Assembly: GCA_016271365.2 (NCBI GenBank) | Contig: CM028130.1 | Location: forward strand, 467,017,501-467,081,500 | Origin: Neoceratodus forsteri | Lineage: Eukaryota > Chordata > Ceratodontiformes > Ceratodontidae | Length of the DNA stretch: 64,000 nucleotides | Direction: 5' to 3' | Part shown: in pieces, positions 21,057 through 31,724 of the stretch | Numbering within the stretch: the stretch's first letter is position 1 | How the letters are laid out: the number at the start of each line of letters is the position of its first letter | Made by a program: the position numbers and the translations under genes | Notes under the pieces: generated by a model | The model's input: the letters and a program-made list of their open reading frames with translations, nothing else | Told to the model about the DNA's origin: nothing | Databases searched by the model: none

Positions 21057-23490
21057 TGTGACAACATGAACCAGAATAGGATAGAACACACCCATAATAC
21101 CCTTCTCACCCTAACCCAGAGTCATAACTTGCACCAAGTCATAACTAACCCCACTAGGATATCGTCCTCCTCTATCTCCAGCACCCTTCTTGACTGGATC
21201 CTTACTAATCAAGTACATAAGATTATGGCTGCAGGGACACTACCCAATGCAATTAGTGACCATAATCCGGTATATTTCATCTGAGGTCCATCTACAGTCT
21301 CCTCTACCCCACCATGGTACATTATGTTTCAGAGCTTTGCCAAGATGGATACTAATATATTTCTATGAGATGTCTTCTCCATTGACTGGTCCCCTCTCTG
21401 TCAGGTATCAGGCTAAGGATGCTCAAACTGCACTACACTTTTTTCTGTCTAGCTTTATGCCTGTACAGGATGCACATGCACCGTATTGTACTAGAAGGGT
21501 ATGTGGCAAGCAGACAAGATGGCCAAATAAGGACCTGCATGGACAACTCTGCTATCAGGACAAGTACTGGAGAAAATACAGAAAGTCAGGCCTCGAATCA
21601 GATTATGTAAACTACAGGGCACTGAGAAACCACTGTAAGCATCAGATTAGGCTGGCAAAAAGCACATATTGCAGGGGCCTGCTCCTGGATGCAGCCAGTG
21701 ACTCCAAAAATGTTCGTCTCATATAAAAACTTCTCTGGGTGCTACTCAGTCCCACACTTCAAATGACATGGTAATCAATGGTGCACATTGCAATGACCCA
21801 TTTACTATTGCCAACTCCTTTAACAGAATTTTCTCTGACCTCTCAAAATATACCTCATCCTCCCAGCCAGCCAGCCTCTCTCAATGCCTCCTTACTCACA
21901 GTCTAGTCATCCCCCTTTCTACTTTAAGGCTGTCACTAGATTGGGAATATATCAGATCATATCAGTGTTGGCTCTGATAGCCTAGAACCAAGGCTTCTAA
22001 AATTGGCTGCCCTCATCATTGCTTCCCCACTGGCTAGAATATTCACACTATCATTATGCCAAGGCCATATTCCTGACATATGTAAGATTGCTAGGGTTAC
22101 ACCTGTCTTTAAAAAAGGGAACAAAAAATACATTGGTAACTATCAGTTCATTGCAATTCTTTCTGTCCTGAGAAAGATACTTGAGAAACTGGTTTCATCA
22201 CAAGTGACTGACTTTTTCACCAAACAAAATCTACTGTCACCTAATCAACATGGTTTCTGGAAGGGCCACAGTACCTCCACTGCACTTGGTCAACTCACTA
22301 AAACGACATACTATGCGCCATGGACGAAAGTCTACTCATGGAAGCCATCTTTATAGATTTGACTAAAGCTTTTGATCTTGTTGATCACTGTCTCCTCCTG
22401 GAAAATCTCCTAGCCCTTGGGTTCTCAATTTGATCTGTGGCATGGCTCCAAAATTACCTAGCTAATAGAATACAAATGTTCAAATTTAACAATGTTCTAT
22501 CCGAACAAACCTATACTGATACTGAAATCCCCCAGGACTGTATCTTGGGCCCTCTCCTATTCACTGTCTTTGTCAATCACATATCCCCTAGCACTATCCC
22601 TTGCAACTCTATCCTCTATGCAGATGATCTGGTCCTATATAGCAGTGCTAGTTGCTTGAATGTTAATAACCACAACCTCTCCACTGCCTTTCAGGAAATC
22701 CAATCCTGGCTAATCAGTAATAAGTTGGTTCTTAATGTGGCCAAGACACAGGCAATGTTATCTGGCTCTACTGCCAAACTGAAAGATTGCCGTAAGCTTT
22801 TTAATGTAACCTGTGCCAATGGGGCTCCTCTCAGGGCTGTCACCTCTTTCAAGCATCTGGGAGTTTTCCTTGATGACACACTCAGCTTCGACCTGCACAT
22901 TCAGACCATTTGTAAATCAGTAGATATCAAATTGGGTGTGGTCTACAAAACTTGTTATGCTCTCATACCCTCAGCCAGACTCACTATTGCCCGTGGCATT
23001 CTTCTTCTATCCCTGACCTATGGATCTATAATTTACATGAACGCCTCCATCACCACTCCCTGTAAGTGAGATGTTACAATAACATACAGTATGTCGGTAC
23101 ACCTCTGCGTCTCCTCGACTCAGACACCACTGTTGGCTTTATGCTGACCAAAATTGGGTCTCTCTCTCTCTCTCCACTCACATTAGCTTATAGCCCTAGG
23201 ATCCCTGATGGATGGTATCATAAGATCTAATACCCTCCAGTCACTTGCCTCTCTGCTCACTCCCCAGTCTTCCCCATATGGCCTGCATTCCTCAGACTTA
23301 TCTCTGCTACAAATCCCTAGAAGTAAATCTGCCAAAGACACCAGTGCCTTCTCCCATGCTGCTCCCAAGTACTGGAACTCCTTACCGCTGGAGATCCATA
23401 AGGAGCCCAGCCATCACATCTTCCTAAAGGGACACTGCACCCTACTCACTGATCTTGCTGTCTGCACATGCTTCAACCCACCTTAGACTC
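21057..23490 (+). pseudogene. LINE A ORF2 remainder: endonuclease end, reverse transcriptase, C-terminus
   Basis: This resumes the LINE A protein. The endonuclease end has 'TLLDWILTNQV' and 'AISDHNPVYF' (the catalytic SDH box). The linker region follows at 21190-21990. The reverse transcriptase includes 'VTPVFKKGNKKYIGNYQFIA' (about 22090-22150), 'NQHGFWKGHSTSTAL', 'FIDLTKAFDLVDH' (motif A, about 22350), 'GPLLFTVFVNHI' and an intact 'YADD' box at 22617-22628. The C-terminal part has 'FKHLGVFLDDTLSFDLHIQ' and, after frameshifts, 'AFSHAAPKYWNSLPLEIHKE' at about 23355-23410. Stops and frameshifts near 21730, 21980, 22355, 22435 and 23070 inactivate it. The pattern is that of the CR1/L2 group rather than L1. 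Confidence 0.85.
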
Positions 23491-24299
23491 AATATCCCCG
23501 CAACCCTGCTAACCTGTATGGTTTCCTGCCCCCTATTCAACAGCCTTCACTTTCACCCCCTGCAGTTTTCTCTCTTACATCTCTCCCTACTCTACCCATT
23601 AGCCTTCCCCCCACTATTAGAGGCCCCACTGACCCCTCATCCAACTCCTTAAGTGTTCTGTTCACAGCCTCCCATCCTACTTCATGTGTCACCACTCCAC
23701 TGCCCTGTCACCAGCATCCACCCCCCCCACTTTTTACTCTTATCCTCTCCCTCCCTGCTGTCTGCCCTTATTCAATATCTCAATCTTATATCTGCACTTA
23801 ACACTCTTTTGCATCCAGGCTATTAGTAGCTCCCCCACCTCTGCCCCTCCTCCCCTCTGCACTTATCAGTTATTTGTCTCTTTCTCCTGATCTGTCTGCT
23901 GTGTTCCGTATAGTTTTCACTCGCAGTAGTCCTATCTCATCCTTCCTCAGCTTGCTCAGTTTTCCACTGATTTTCTCCTATTCGTGCCTTTCAGTCCTCA
24001 TTGCTTTGCCTTTTGTCCTCTTGACAGTACTGAAGGTTTGACTTGAATTGATTGTAGAAACTGTTTTGACTTGAATTGTATTTAGTCAAATGCTGCATAT
24101 CCATGATTCAATCCCTTGCCTTATATCCTGATGTTCTCTACTACCTGTCTTGCCTTTCTTGTTTGCTGTTATGCTTCAACCTGAATTGAGTAGTTTTATT
24201 GCTGCACTTTTTATGTACTGTACACCGTTTTGTATCCTGATGTCCTTTGCTGTCTGTTATACAACTGCAAGCTCTCCCATAGGGTATTACACCTGGCAG
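23491..24299 (+). other. LINE A 3' untranslated region
   Basis: C/T-rich, non-coding sequence after the C-terminus of LINE A. It contains two copies of 'gacttgaattg' about 30 bp apart near 24040-24075, and 'gtatcctgatgtcctttgctg' echoes an earlier 'atatcctgatgttctctactac'. LINE B begins directly at its end, so the precise boundary is not visible. Confidence 0.5.
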
Positions 24300-24307
24300 T
24301 CTTGAAA

Positions 24308-24392
24308 CTCTTACTCCTCCTCCTGCTGCTATCAGGAAAAATTCACCCCAAATCTGGCCGAAAGCCAGCTAGGATCTCCACCCAAACCCAGT
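24308..24392 (+). pseudogene. Decayed 2A-like motif of LINE B
   Basis: Eight leucine codons run into 'SGKIHPKSGRKPA', in the same frame as the endonuclease ORF that starts at 24413, with one TGA between them near 24391. The residues line up with the L2/CR1-type 2A pattern SGDIHPNPGP at G, I, H, P and the penultimate G; D, N and both key P positions have changed. I read it as a dead 2A element. Confidence 0.6.
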
Positions 24393-24412
24393 GAGCTAGC
24401 ACCCTCTCCATT

Positions 24413-24958
24413 ATGTGTGTGAACATCTGCAGCTTACTACCCAAATTTGATCAACTGCAAGCCTTTGTAAGCGCCCACCATCCCGATACTCTGGCGGTGG
24501 TTGAAACCTGCCTCACCCCCTCAGTTCCTGATCATGCTATCTCCCTCCCAGGATATAATATCTTCAGGCTGGATCATAAATCTAAAAGAGGAGGCGGATG
24601 TGCCCTGTATCTAAAAGACAATCTGATGGGGCACGCTGTCCACATTGACCCAACAACATCCAGCACCCAACTACTGCACATCAAAATCCTTCTTGGTGCA
24701 CAGAATAAAGTTCTATCGACCATCACAGTGCATATCCCTCCTAAAGAACAGGGACCTGGCCTCTGCGCAGTTTTGGATTACATCAAAACACTCCCGCCCA
24801 ACTCTGAAACTGTCATACTCGGTGATTTCAACATAAACTGGCTGGGTGTTGAGGCTGGAGCTGTTAGGGACTCAGTCACATCGGCCAACCTCACCCAGAT
24901 ACTGGACTCCCAAACCAGAAAAAACTATAAAACTGGCACCAGCACCCTATCGGACTAG
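24413..24958 (+). pseudogene. LINE B endonuclease domain
   Basis: This is an APE-type endonuclease, used to nick the target. It opens 'MCVNICSLLPKFDQLQAFV', then 'HPDTLAVVETCL' (in place of ETWL), 'ISLPGYNIFRLDHKSKRGGG', 'VILGDFNINWLG' (the catalytic GDFN) and ends at 24958 with 'TLSD*ILMS', where the family has 'LDWIL'. The SDH box 'LPDSLSDHSPVCC' is readable at about 25003-25040. It is 181 residues before the stop. Closest in pattern to LINE A but clearly a separate subfamily. Confidence 0.85.
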
Positions 24959-25275
24959 ATCCTGATGTCTCACCCCTCCCAGATTATAAGATCTGCTGTT
25001 CTGCCTGACTCCCTCAGCGATCACTCCCCCGTCTGCTGCACCTGGTCAAATAATTCTGCAAACCACCTCCTAAAGTCATCCTCAGTAGAGTTCTTCCCCG
25101 TGGACAGCTAACCAATCTAAAAACACACTTACTTAATCAAGACTGGTCCACCATCTACTGGGCTACTGACACAAACACAGCACTGGACCATGTAATTCGC
25201 ATCTTTAATGAAGCCTGTAACATCTTCGCTCCGCTAAAAAAGTGTAAAGTTAAATCTCTCTGCAACCCATGGCTC

Positions 25276-27260
25276 TTGGGCACACTCCTAAAGAAGTTAA
25301 AACACAGGGACTATCTCTGGGAACAGGCCAGATCAACCAGAAATCAAGTTGACATCCAAAAATACAAAAGAGCAAGAAATGACTGCACTAAATCCATTCA
25401 CCAACAGAAACCTGACTACTACAAGAAAGCACTCACTGACTCATGGGGAAATGGGAGAGCTTTTTGGAATAACTTAAAAGATGTCACAGGACAGGAGACC
25501 AAATCACTCCCTACTGTTCTCAGAATAAACGGGAGTATTACACTGGACCAAAAAGTCATTGCCAATACTCTCAATGATGCCTTCACTGACCTCAGCAGTG
25601 TCCTCCCCCCGACTATTTCAACATCAGTGACACTCCTCTTCCCACCCATCAGATTCTACCCAATACCACCCCCCCCTCAACTTCAGAGCAGTTAAAAATA
25701 CAGTCAGGAAATACATCTCCAAAGCCATCGGCAAAACCAGAGCAAGTGCTGATACACTGGACCTCAAGCTTCTGTCACTCACACTAGAGGAAGTACTGGA
25801 GCCTCTCACCGGGATCTTTAATCTCTTCCTCTCTCTCAGCCAGTTCCCAGATAAATGGAAGTCAGCAAGAGTCACTCCAATCCACAAAAGTGGTGACCGG
25901 ACCACTTATGGGAATTACCGCCCTGTCTCTGTCCTCCCACCCCTCTCTAAGGCCCTGGAATAGATAGTAGCAGACCAGCTCACCGACTATCTGAGCAAAC
26001 ATAACATCCTTTGCCAGCAGCAACATGGGTTTAGAAAAGGGCATAGCACTGCCACTGCCCTGCTTGAGTTCATGGGTGCCATCCACAACTCCCTAGACCA
26101 CGGTCTCCTAACTGGGGCTATATTCATAGACCTGTCAAAGGCTTTTGACACCATCCACCATCTCCTCCTGCTTTGTCAGCTACTGGACATTGGCCTCTTG
26201 GCTGAATCTGTGGCATGGTTTGACAGCTACCTTGGAAATTGGACCCAATGTGTAAAAATAATGGACGTGTTCTCCGACACTAAAGAAGTTCACTCTGGTG
26301 TCCCCCAGGGCTCCATCCTGGGCCCACTACTCTTCAGCCTGTTCCTCAGCACTCTCCCTGCCTCCAGTCCATTACAAATTATACTCTATGCAGATGACAC
26401 TGTGATTCTTGCCTCCCATCAAGACCCTTGCCACCTACAACAAACCCTTCAGCATGGTTCCACCTCGGTTGAAAATTGGTTCAAAGAACATAAATTAATT
26501 CTTAACCAGAAAAACACCAAAGACCATGATCTTCACCAGCCACCAAAACAAGAACAACCATCTCCAACTCTCCTTGAACACCTGCTTAGGTAGCTCTCTG
26601 GAGCAGGTCAAACTCTTTAAATATCTAGGAATCACCTTAGACTCCCACCTGTCCTACGCAGGCCACATAACCAATGTTGCCAAAACTGTGAACTCCAGAC
26701 TGGCTATACACTATTGCCTATGGAGGCACCTGACCAAAGAGGCTCTCACTGCCACTGTTCAAAGCTCATCGTCTCCCAGATAGACTATGGCCTTGTCATC
26801 TATGGCACTGCTACTCGTACGGCACTCCGAAGGGTGTCCATCACCCTAAACAAGGCCTGCCGACTCGTCATTGGAGCAAAATGTTTCACACACAACTGTG
26901 ACCTTTACTCACAAATGAACTGGCTGCAACTTGAAAATCGAATTCATTACCAAACCTGTATAGTGGCAAAGAAAATCCAGTTGGGGATCGCCCCCCTTGG
27001 AGTCTGCACCCTTCTCCAAACAAAAAACAGCTCTAGAATCACCAGGGGATCAAAACCACAACTATTTCAGATCCCACACTGCCACACAAACCAAGGCCAA
27101 TGATCATTCGCATGCAGGGCCCCCACCTGGTTTAATGGTCTAGCGTGTGACACTATCACCACCACCAGTCTTGATACCTTCAAATCCAGGCTCCGTAACA
27201 CCCTTGTTGCCTCCAGCACCTGTGATTGCCTTGGCTAATTATCCATCACCGAGCCTCCAG
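25276..27260 (+). pseudogene. LINE B reverse transcriptase and C-terminus
   Basis: The linker region at 25276-25695 carries 'ALTDSWGNGRAFWNNLKDVT'. The reverse transcriptase continues in shifted frames: 'PLTGIFNLFLSLSQFPDKWK' and 'TPIHKSGDRTTYGNYRPVSV' around 25800-25930, 'QQHGFRKGHSTATALLEF' at 26019-26072, 'FIDLSKAFDTIHH' (motif A), 'SGVPQGSILGPLLFSLFL' and an intact 'YADD' at 26387-26398. After a frameshift near 26525 come 'FKYLGITLDSHLSYAGHI' and, near 26770, 'IDYGLVIYGTATRTALRRV'. A short C-terminal piece lies near 27170-27235. Three or more frameshifts make it non-functional. Confidence 0.85.
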
Positions 27261-27615
27261 TGCTCACCTCTGCTGGGCCCTATGCCCACCGCAATTGCCC
27301 TCCTAGGGCCACCGTCTGCTCCGCACTTGCCACTGACAACACATCCTGGCTGCCTCGCACTCTTTCCGACCCCTCACTATCCCATCCACCAACACTTCTC
27401 TCCTCCCTGCTCCTCTCTCACCCCTGCTACTGCCCTCTTCCTTCCTCCCTCCCTCCTACCCCCCCATCCTCTCTGCATCACTTGTCTTCTTTTTGCAACA
27501 TGTGTAAACCTTGTAACCTATGATTTTGAACCATTGTTATGATGTGGAACCTTTGTAAAAGAGCCCTGGGCTCAAAGGTAATTTCTAATCCTAGAACAAA
27601 TAAATAAAAAAAGGA
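27261..27615 (+). other. LINE B 3' untranslated region with A-rich tail
   Basis: C-rich sequence is followed by 'catgtgtaaaccttgtaac', 'gagccctgggctcaaaggtaa' and a tail of 'aaataaataaaaaaagg' near 27597-27615. The short 'cctgggctcaaagg' stem-loop just before the tail is typical of the 3' ends that LINE reverse transcriptase recognises. Confidence 0.6.
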
Positions 27616-27734
27616 AAAAAAGAAAATACCTGTAATGCTTTCTTTGTAACCTTCCAGGTCGTGCCTGAAAATAGTCATGTTTATGGCTAGTGCACCTACC
27701 CAGTAAAGAAAAATGAAATAAATAAATAAAATAT

Positions 27735-28609
27735 TTGCCCTACGACGGACTGCAATTGGCTACACCTGTCCTTCCCCTTAAATTGAAATGCTGTACTGAG
27801 GAACAGACAGGCTGCCTACACTCTTTTGTCCATGATTTAAATAGTTGCAGATATACCTGCCCAGTGGACACCTCAACTGAAATGGCATTGGGGACTGCAC
27901 CCCCAGTGTCCAGTGTTCATCCTCCATTTTGATGGCCAAGTTCTAATTGCTTCCTGCCCAGCTAGTTGACTGCCTCTGAAGACATCAAAGACTGCAGTAA
28001 CCAGAGCAATGATAGCCAGTCCCCTGTGTAGTTAGCTTAGGAGCCATCCAGTCTCAAGGTATTGAGGTTCCCTCCACAGTATGGTGGTAAGACAGTTGCC
28101 ACATTATTATTTTACTTTCTTTATGTGGCCATAGTTTTCCTTTCTCTGGCTGGGCAGCAACCTCTCAGCGACCTTCCCAAGGACCACCCACCGCATCAGA
28201 GGGACATCTTCAGGACCAGCTTGCATCTTCTTCATCTTCTGCCTCTTCATCTTCAGGGCCAGCTTCATCTTCTTCACCTTCAGCCTCTTCAGTTCTATGC
28301 AACCACCATTGTTTTCCAACTGCTTTTGCCGGCCAACGAGACCGATCAATCAACCAGGTACTGTACTGCCCTGGGCTCGAGCAAGCTAGCCATCTCTATC
28401 CTCTCATCAAAAAGACATTTCTTCCTCATAGACTGCTATCCCATCAACTGTTCTTTATAACAGGCTGTTACACTGCTAATTGCCCGGGCCAGGGTGTTTA
28501 GTTATTGGGGAGAATTTAGAGTGCTAACTTCAGCATCTGCTGACGTAGGGTACTGAGTGACCCTGTTAGAGTATTATTTTCATATATAACTGCTTTATTC
28601 ATATATATA

Positions 28610-28653
<44 letters not shown>

Positions 28654-28884
28654 ATCTTACTGTTCTATTCATATATAATTGCTTTATTCATATATACAGT
28701 ATATAATTGTTTTATGTATGACAATCGATGTAATTGCTGTTTCTGCTATGACTGTCTGTATAACCAATTAGTTTTCAGTGTAACAAGTGGATGTAGTAAT
28801 AAAGCTGTCTTACTGCATCTGAAACTGTTGTGCCTGCCTCTTCTTGAAAGAAGAGATGAACCCTACTCCTTGTCCAGTCATCAC
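27735..28884 (+). repeat. LTR-like block, copy 3 (3' half only)
   Basis: This matches 6249-7364 of copy 1 in order: 'actgcaattggctacacctg', 'cctcaactgaaatggcattgg', 'agccagtcccc', 'ttcatcttctgcctcttc', 'ctgctaattgcccgggcc', the TA-rich part, 'aataaagctgtc' and the closing 'cctactccttgtccagtc'. It ends at ...catcaca. No gag follows, so it is a truncated solo LTR-like piece. The (TA)n tract inside it is much longer than in copy 1. Confidence 0.85.
28613..28650. repeat. (TA)n microsatellite
   Basis: About 19 uninterrupted TA units, expanded within LTR-like copy 3. The corresponding stretch in copy 1 (about 7108-7135) has only three to four TA units. Confidence 0.98.
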
Positions 28885-29115
28885 ATGTCACTAAGGCAAT
28901 AGACGGGACAGGCAGAAGATTTGCTCTACTTTGACTTCAGGAAAGTCTTTCTTTTCTTACCTTAGGTCATAGGTCAGTATGGGAATAGAAATTCTTGTTA
29001 GAAAACATTTTGTTTCAGCAATGCTGTATTTTTTTTTACCTTTATGCAACTAAAGATGTTTGTAAAAATTATAAAAGCATTTGTTAATCTTTTCTGAATA
29101 TGTCTACTTATTTTT
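28885..29115. other. No recognisable feature
   Basis: AT-rich sequence without an ORF, tRNA-like motif or repeat that I can identify. Confidence 0.5.
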
Positions 29116-29545
29116 ATTATGTCTTAAATTGTACTGAGAAAGAAATAATATGATCTACTGGGAACTGAACCCAGGCCCCTGGAGTACCATTCTGACATCC
29201 TAACCACGGACCTACAGGCTCCCATGGTTGGAGCTGGGGTTCCCAGACACACTTCCTTTCTCTGCTATAGCATATCCTGCAACTAGAAATAATCAAGATG
29301 ACAATTATATGTTTTGTGGTGCAGTATTAGCCAATGCTAAATAATTTAAATCACAAATTGTAGTGAGAAAGAAGTAATGTGACCTACTTGGAAGTGAGCC
29401 CAGATCCCAAGAATACTTTCTCAGTGTTCTAACCACTGAGCTACAGTCTCACATGGTTGGAGCTGGGGTTCCCAGACACATTTCCTTCCTCTGGTATTGC
29501 ATATCCTGTAACTTGGAATAATCAAGATGACAATTAAATGTTTTT
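29116..29545 (-). repeat. tRNA-derived SINE-like repeat, two tandem units (minus strand)
   Basis: Each ~210-230-bp unit, read on the minus strand, carries a tRNA-like segment with an A-box-like 'tagctcagtgg' and a B-box-like 'ggttcagttcc' (29145-29235 and 29375-29452), preceded by 'aggaagtgtgtctggg' and followed by 'tcactacaatttgtgattt'. The units are head to tail. The T-arm of the better copies on the plus strand pairs perfectly. There is no A-tail, which is unusual for a LINE-mobilised SINE. Confidence 0.75.
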
Positions 29546-30116
29546 AATATATGGATAAAGAATTTAATACACTCAAAAAGCATACAACAGAAATGTATTA
29601 ATACCATTGTACCTCCAGTGTTAATAGTACTGTCAATCAATGTTAATACTATCATTCCACAGCTCAACTACAGGTATAGTATTAACACTGATTCCAAACA
29701 GCATAAGAGCCCAGAAAGTTGCTGTCTGGCCCCACATTGTCCTAAGCGTGCCTCCTAAATGGCCGATTTTCATGAGTGGGCAGAACATTTTGAAAAATAT
29801 GGAGGTCATTTCTCGTTAGCGAGAGATTGTCTTGTGACGAGTCTTCCCCATGTCTTTTTTTAAATGAAATCATCTGGCTGATCCTGTGTTCTTCCACAAG
29901 TGAAAAGGTAAGAGTGCCTTTTCTTAAAACAAACTGTTTCAACTTGAGACCGAGAGGAGCGCTGAGGAGAAGAGAAGGTGGGAGGAGTTTACAGAGCTGC
30001 CTGCGGCATGTGAGGAGAGTGAGACAGTGCGGCGGTCAGCCACAATGGAGTCTGCACAACAGCGGCCGACCACCGCTTCCAAATTAAATCGGATCCATAT
30101 ATTAAAAAAAAATAAC
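29546..30116. other. Spacer with possible exon-like, CpG-containing part
   Basis: 29546-29700 holds inverted phrases ('gttaatagtactg', 'atagtattaacac'). 29815-29830 holds the short palindrome tctcgttagcgaga. From 29945 to 30095 the sequence is richer in G+C and CpG than its surroundings. It ends with an ATG in a good Kozak context at 30043, a 26-codon open frame and then 'gtaagt'. See the finding for why this is only a candidate. Confidence 0.3.
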
Positions 30117-30233
30117 AGATACGTAAGTATCTATTTCAAGGCTGTAATCGCAAAATTATCGCATCTCGAGGTTTTGGGGACTTTGGGAACCTCTTGATAG
30201 GATTACTGTGTTGTAATATATACTTACGTATCT
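30117..30233. mobile_element. Short palindromic MITE, ~117 bp
   Basis: The ends agatacgtaagtat (30117-30130) and atacttacgtatct (30220-30233) are perfect inverted repeats of 14 bp. An inner stem (gaggtt facing aacctc near 30155-30195) and a further partial one make it a hairpin. No coding capacity. Confidence 0.75.
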
Positions 30234-30243
30234 ATTATTCTAT

Positions 30244-30374
30244 TTTTGGTGCAGTATTAGCCACCGCTAAATAATTTAAATCACTAACTGTAGTGAGAAA
30301 GAAATAATGTGTGCTACTTTCTCACTAAAATTTGTGATCAAAATTGCTTAGTAGTGTCTAATACTGCACCAAAA
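30244..30374. mobile_element. 131-bp hairpin sharing termini with the tRNA-like repeats
   Basis: Arms of about 58 bp: ttttggtgcagtattag at 30244-30260 faces ctaatactgcaccaaaa at 30358-30374, and ctcactaca-like phrases face each other near the centre. The same terminal phrase flanks each tRNA-like unit on both sides. This looks like two 3' halves of the repeat joined head to head. Confidence 0.8.
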
Positions 30375-30828
30375 TATCTTCTAATTGTAAACTTGATTAT
30401 GCCTCATTGCACGATATGCAAAACCAGAGAAAGGAAGTGTGTCTGGGAACCCCCAATCCAAATATGTGACCCTGTAGCTTAGTGGTTAGATCACTGGGAT
30501 GGAATTTGGGGGGCCTGGGTTAAATTCCCAGTAGGTCACATTATTTCTTTCTCACTACAATTTGTGATTTAAATTGCTTAGCAGTGGCTAATACTGCACC
30601 AAAAATTCTTCTGATTGTAATCTTGATTATTCTTAGTTGCCAGATATGAAATAGCAGAGAAATGAAGTGTGTTCAGGAACTCCACATCCACCCATGCGAA
30701 CCTGTAGCTCAGTGGTTAGAACACTGGGATGATATTCAGGGGACTGGGTTCAATTCCCAGTAGGTCACATTATTTCTTTCTCGCTACAGTTTGTGATTTC
30801 AATTGCTTAGCAGTGACTAATACTGCAG
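30375..30828 (+). repeat. tRNA-derived SINE-like repeat, two tandem units (plus strand)
   Basis: The tRNA-like parts are at about 30467-30540 and 30697-30769. The second has A box tagctcagtgg, B box ggttcaattcc, a perfect T-stem (ctggg facing cccag) and a partial anticodon stem with G-U pairs; the acceptor stem is only partly paired. The flank 'tcacattatttctttctc' and the closing phrase 'taatactgcaccaaaa' occur after the first unit; the last copy has mutated this to 'taatactgcagcc'. These are not functional tRNA genes: the acceptor and anticodon stems are poor and the units are repeats. Confidence 0.8.
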
Positions 30829-31039
30829 CCAATGAATTATCATCTTTTTATTATGGTCTCTAATTGCATGTATAGTATTTTGATTCTGCTTTTGTTTTAA
30901 TCTAAATATTCCTTCCTGCCAGTCCTGGATTTCCAGTATGATTGGTGCATACAAACCAATGCATATTCTACTCTTTCTGCATAAATCCTGTTGAATTAAT
31001 ACTTCAGTGAGGTAATTTTCTTAGGCAAGCTATAGAAAC

Positions 31040-31560
31040 AAACAGAAGGAAGGAGGTGACCCTGCCACTGTACAGATCCATGATGCAGCCATACCTGGAG
31101 TACTGAGTGCAGTATTGCAGTCCCTACCTGAGAAAGGACATAAAGCATCTTGGGGCGGTACAGAGATGGGCAAAAAGATGATTCAAGGTCAGCAGGAAAG
31201 CCTGCATAAAGAAAGGCTGAAGAACCTTAATATGTATTCACTGGAGGATGGAAGAGAGAGGGGGGACATGATTGAAACCTTCAAGTACCTCAAGGATATA
31301 AATGAGGTGGAACCCATTAGGAACCTCTTTAGCTTGAGTGAGAGCCGGAATATAAGGGGGCACAGTTACCAACTGGAGGTGGGGGTTCAAAAAGGAGGTC
31401 AGAAGACATCTATGGAGCGAGTGATGCCAAGGTACAGTACAAAAAAAAAACAGCAGGCAGAGGTCCCTAACTGGAAAATGGTCAGCAGATTCAAGACAGG
31501 GTGGGACAAAGTCAAGGGGATGGTTAGATTTAAAGGACAGGGTGGGTGGCACCCACTGTA
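31040..31560 (+). pseudogene. CR1 LINE 3' fragment, plus strand
   Basis: Translated pieces match the C-terminal part of CR1 ORF2: 'MQPYLEY*VQY', 'LRKDIKHLGAVQRW' and, near 31230-31290, 'MYSLEDGRERGDMIETFKYL'. This is the '...EERLKELGLYSLEKRR..GDLI' end seen in CR1 elements. The open frame 31115-31561 is a shadow in which the last phrase happens to be readable. Stops and frameshifts throughout. Confidence 0.8.
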
Positions 31561-31724
31561 AACAGCTGTAACAGGGGACCTACATCGAGATGACTTGATA
31601 GACCAGAAAGCCTTCTGCTAGCAGATTTGTCTGTTCATATGCAATGAGTAGTTAGGTATTTGTGATTTTTTTGACTGCAGTGGTCGCCCACAAAATGTTC
31701 CCCATTCCTCTGGAATGCTGCAGC

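Noticed and set aside
30467..30769. Functional tRNA genes
   Set aside because: A and B boxes and the T-stem are good, but acceptor and anticodon stems pair poorly and the sequence is a repeated unit present four times; it is a tRNA-derived repeat.
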